The notes under the pieces are model-generated. The model did no database searches, was not told the origin of the DNA, and saw only the letters and a list, made by a program, of their open reading frames with translations. The translations under genes and the position numbers were made by a program. A stretch of 13,156 nucleotides of DNA from Desulfurococcales archaeon ex4484_217_1. GTDB taxonomy: Archaea > Thermoproteota > Thermoprotei_A > EX4484-217-1. Positions 13,028 to 13,156 of this stretch are shown piece by piece. Positions within the stretch are counted from its first letter, which is position 1, and every line of letters begins with the position of its first letter. The stretch covers positions 1-13,156 of the forward strand of contig NJED01000028.1 of assembly GCA_002254745.1 (NCBI GenBank), written 5' to 3'.

Positions 13028-13156
13028 ATGTCTTCGCCAAGAATAGAAGATATGCTGGAAAAATACGCTAAAACACCCAAAGAAACAAAGAAAGACCCAA
13101 AAACAGTATGGGTAGAAAGAATGATGAAATCAGCAAGAAAATACTATAAAAGATGC
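13028..13156 (+). CDS. Unrecognised protein, N-terminal 43 residues only (runs off the window)
   Basis: The frame opens at the ATG at 13028 behind a strong Shine-Dalgarno site and stays open to the window end, so the gene is incomplete. The visible part begins MSSPRIEDMLEKYAKTP, is very lysine-rich (KETKKDPKTVW) and ends in MMKSARKYYKRC. It is basic and probably helical, with no signal peptide. I do not recognise the family; the charge allows nucleic-acid binding but does not show it. The good promoter and ribosome site support a real gene. Confidence 0.65.
   Translation, partial: MSSPRIEDMLEKYAKTPKETKKDPKTVWVERMMKSARKYYKRC

Noticed and set aside
1..13156. CRISPR arrays, tRNA, rRNA, insertion sequences, phage genes
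   Set aside because: No regularly spaced repeats, T-loop-like tRNA motifs, rRNA sequence, transposase or phage proteins were seen on reading both strands.

Overview
The window looks like chromosome from an AT-rich, probably thermophilic archaeon of the TACK group (Thermoproteota/Crenarchaeota-like). The pointers are a crenarchaeal-type RadA, an archaeal TrpRS with HLGS/KMSKR signatures, a class III (archaellin/pilin) signal peptidase, a fused MoaD-MoaE protein, a JAMM peptidase, a DUF2258-like protein, archaeal Shine-Dalgarno sites and TATA-like boxes. A narrower placement is not supported by the sequence alone. No rRNA, tRNA, CRISPR array, insertion sequence or phage gene was recognised.

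Layout. 1-620 (+): an unrecognised 107-codon frame, possibly the tail of a broken gene, then a 52-residue zinc-ribbon protein. 565-1804 (-): a decayed threonine synthase (amber stop, two frameshifts, altered key residues). 1894-2298 (+): a JAMM-family metallopeptidase that converges on a MoaD-MoaE fusion (2306-3019, -) with 7 bases between them. 3119-4152 (-): glutamine synthetase I with a large internal deletion. 4407-5141 (+): a radical SAM protein. 7598-5154 (-): a coupled cluster of a DUF2258-like protein, a damaged roughly 44-residue frame, a kinase-like protein whose N-terminal third is out of frame with any normal start, and a 63-residue protein. 7716-7913 (+): a winged-helix protein. 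9532-7910 (-): HIT protein then trpS. 11593-9590 (-): ribbon-helix-helix protein, DHH phosphoesterase and prepilin peptidase. 12758-11805 (-): radA. 13028 onward (+): an incomplete gene with a good promoter and Shine-Dalgarno site.

Two themes stand out. First, the JAMM peptidase sits tail-to-tail with a MoaD-MoaE fusion that keeps the MoaD diglycine inside the chain. MoaD needs a free C-terminal Gly-Gly to carry sulfur, so the fusion probably has to be cut, and the neighbouring JAMM enzyme is an attractive candidate; this is a hypothesis. Second, coding damage is unusually dense. thrC and glnA are clearly broken, and three more lesions sit within about 150 bases in the DUF2258-kinase cluster. 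The glnA deletion is too large to be a base-calling error, but the isolated frameshifts could be. If real, the damage suggests loss of Thr and Gln synthesis by this route, or decay of redundant copies.

The remaining housekeeping genes (radA, trpS, HIT, DHH, prepilin peptidase, moaD-moaE) look intact.
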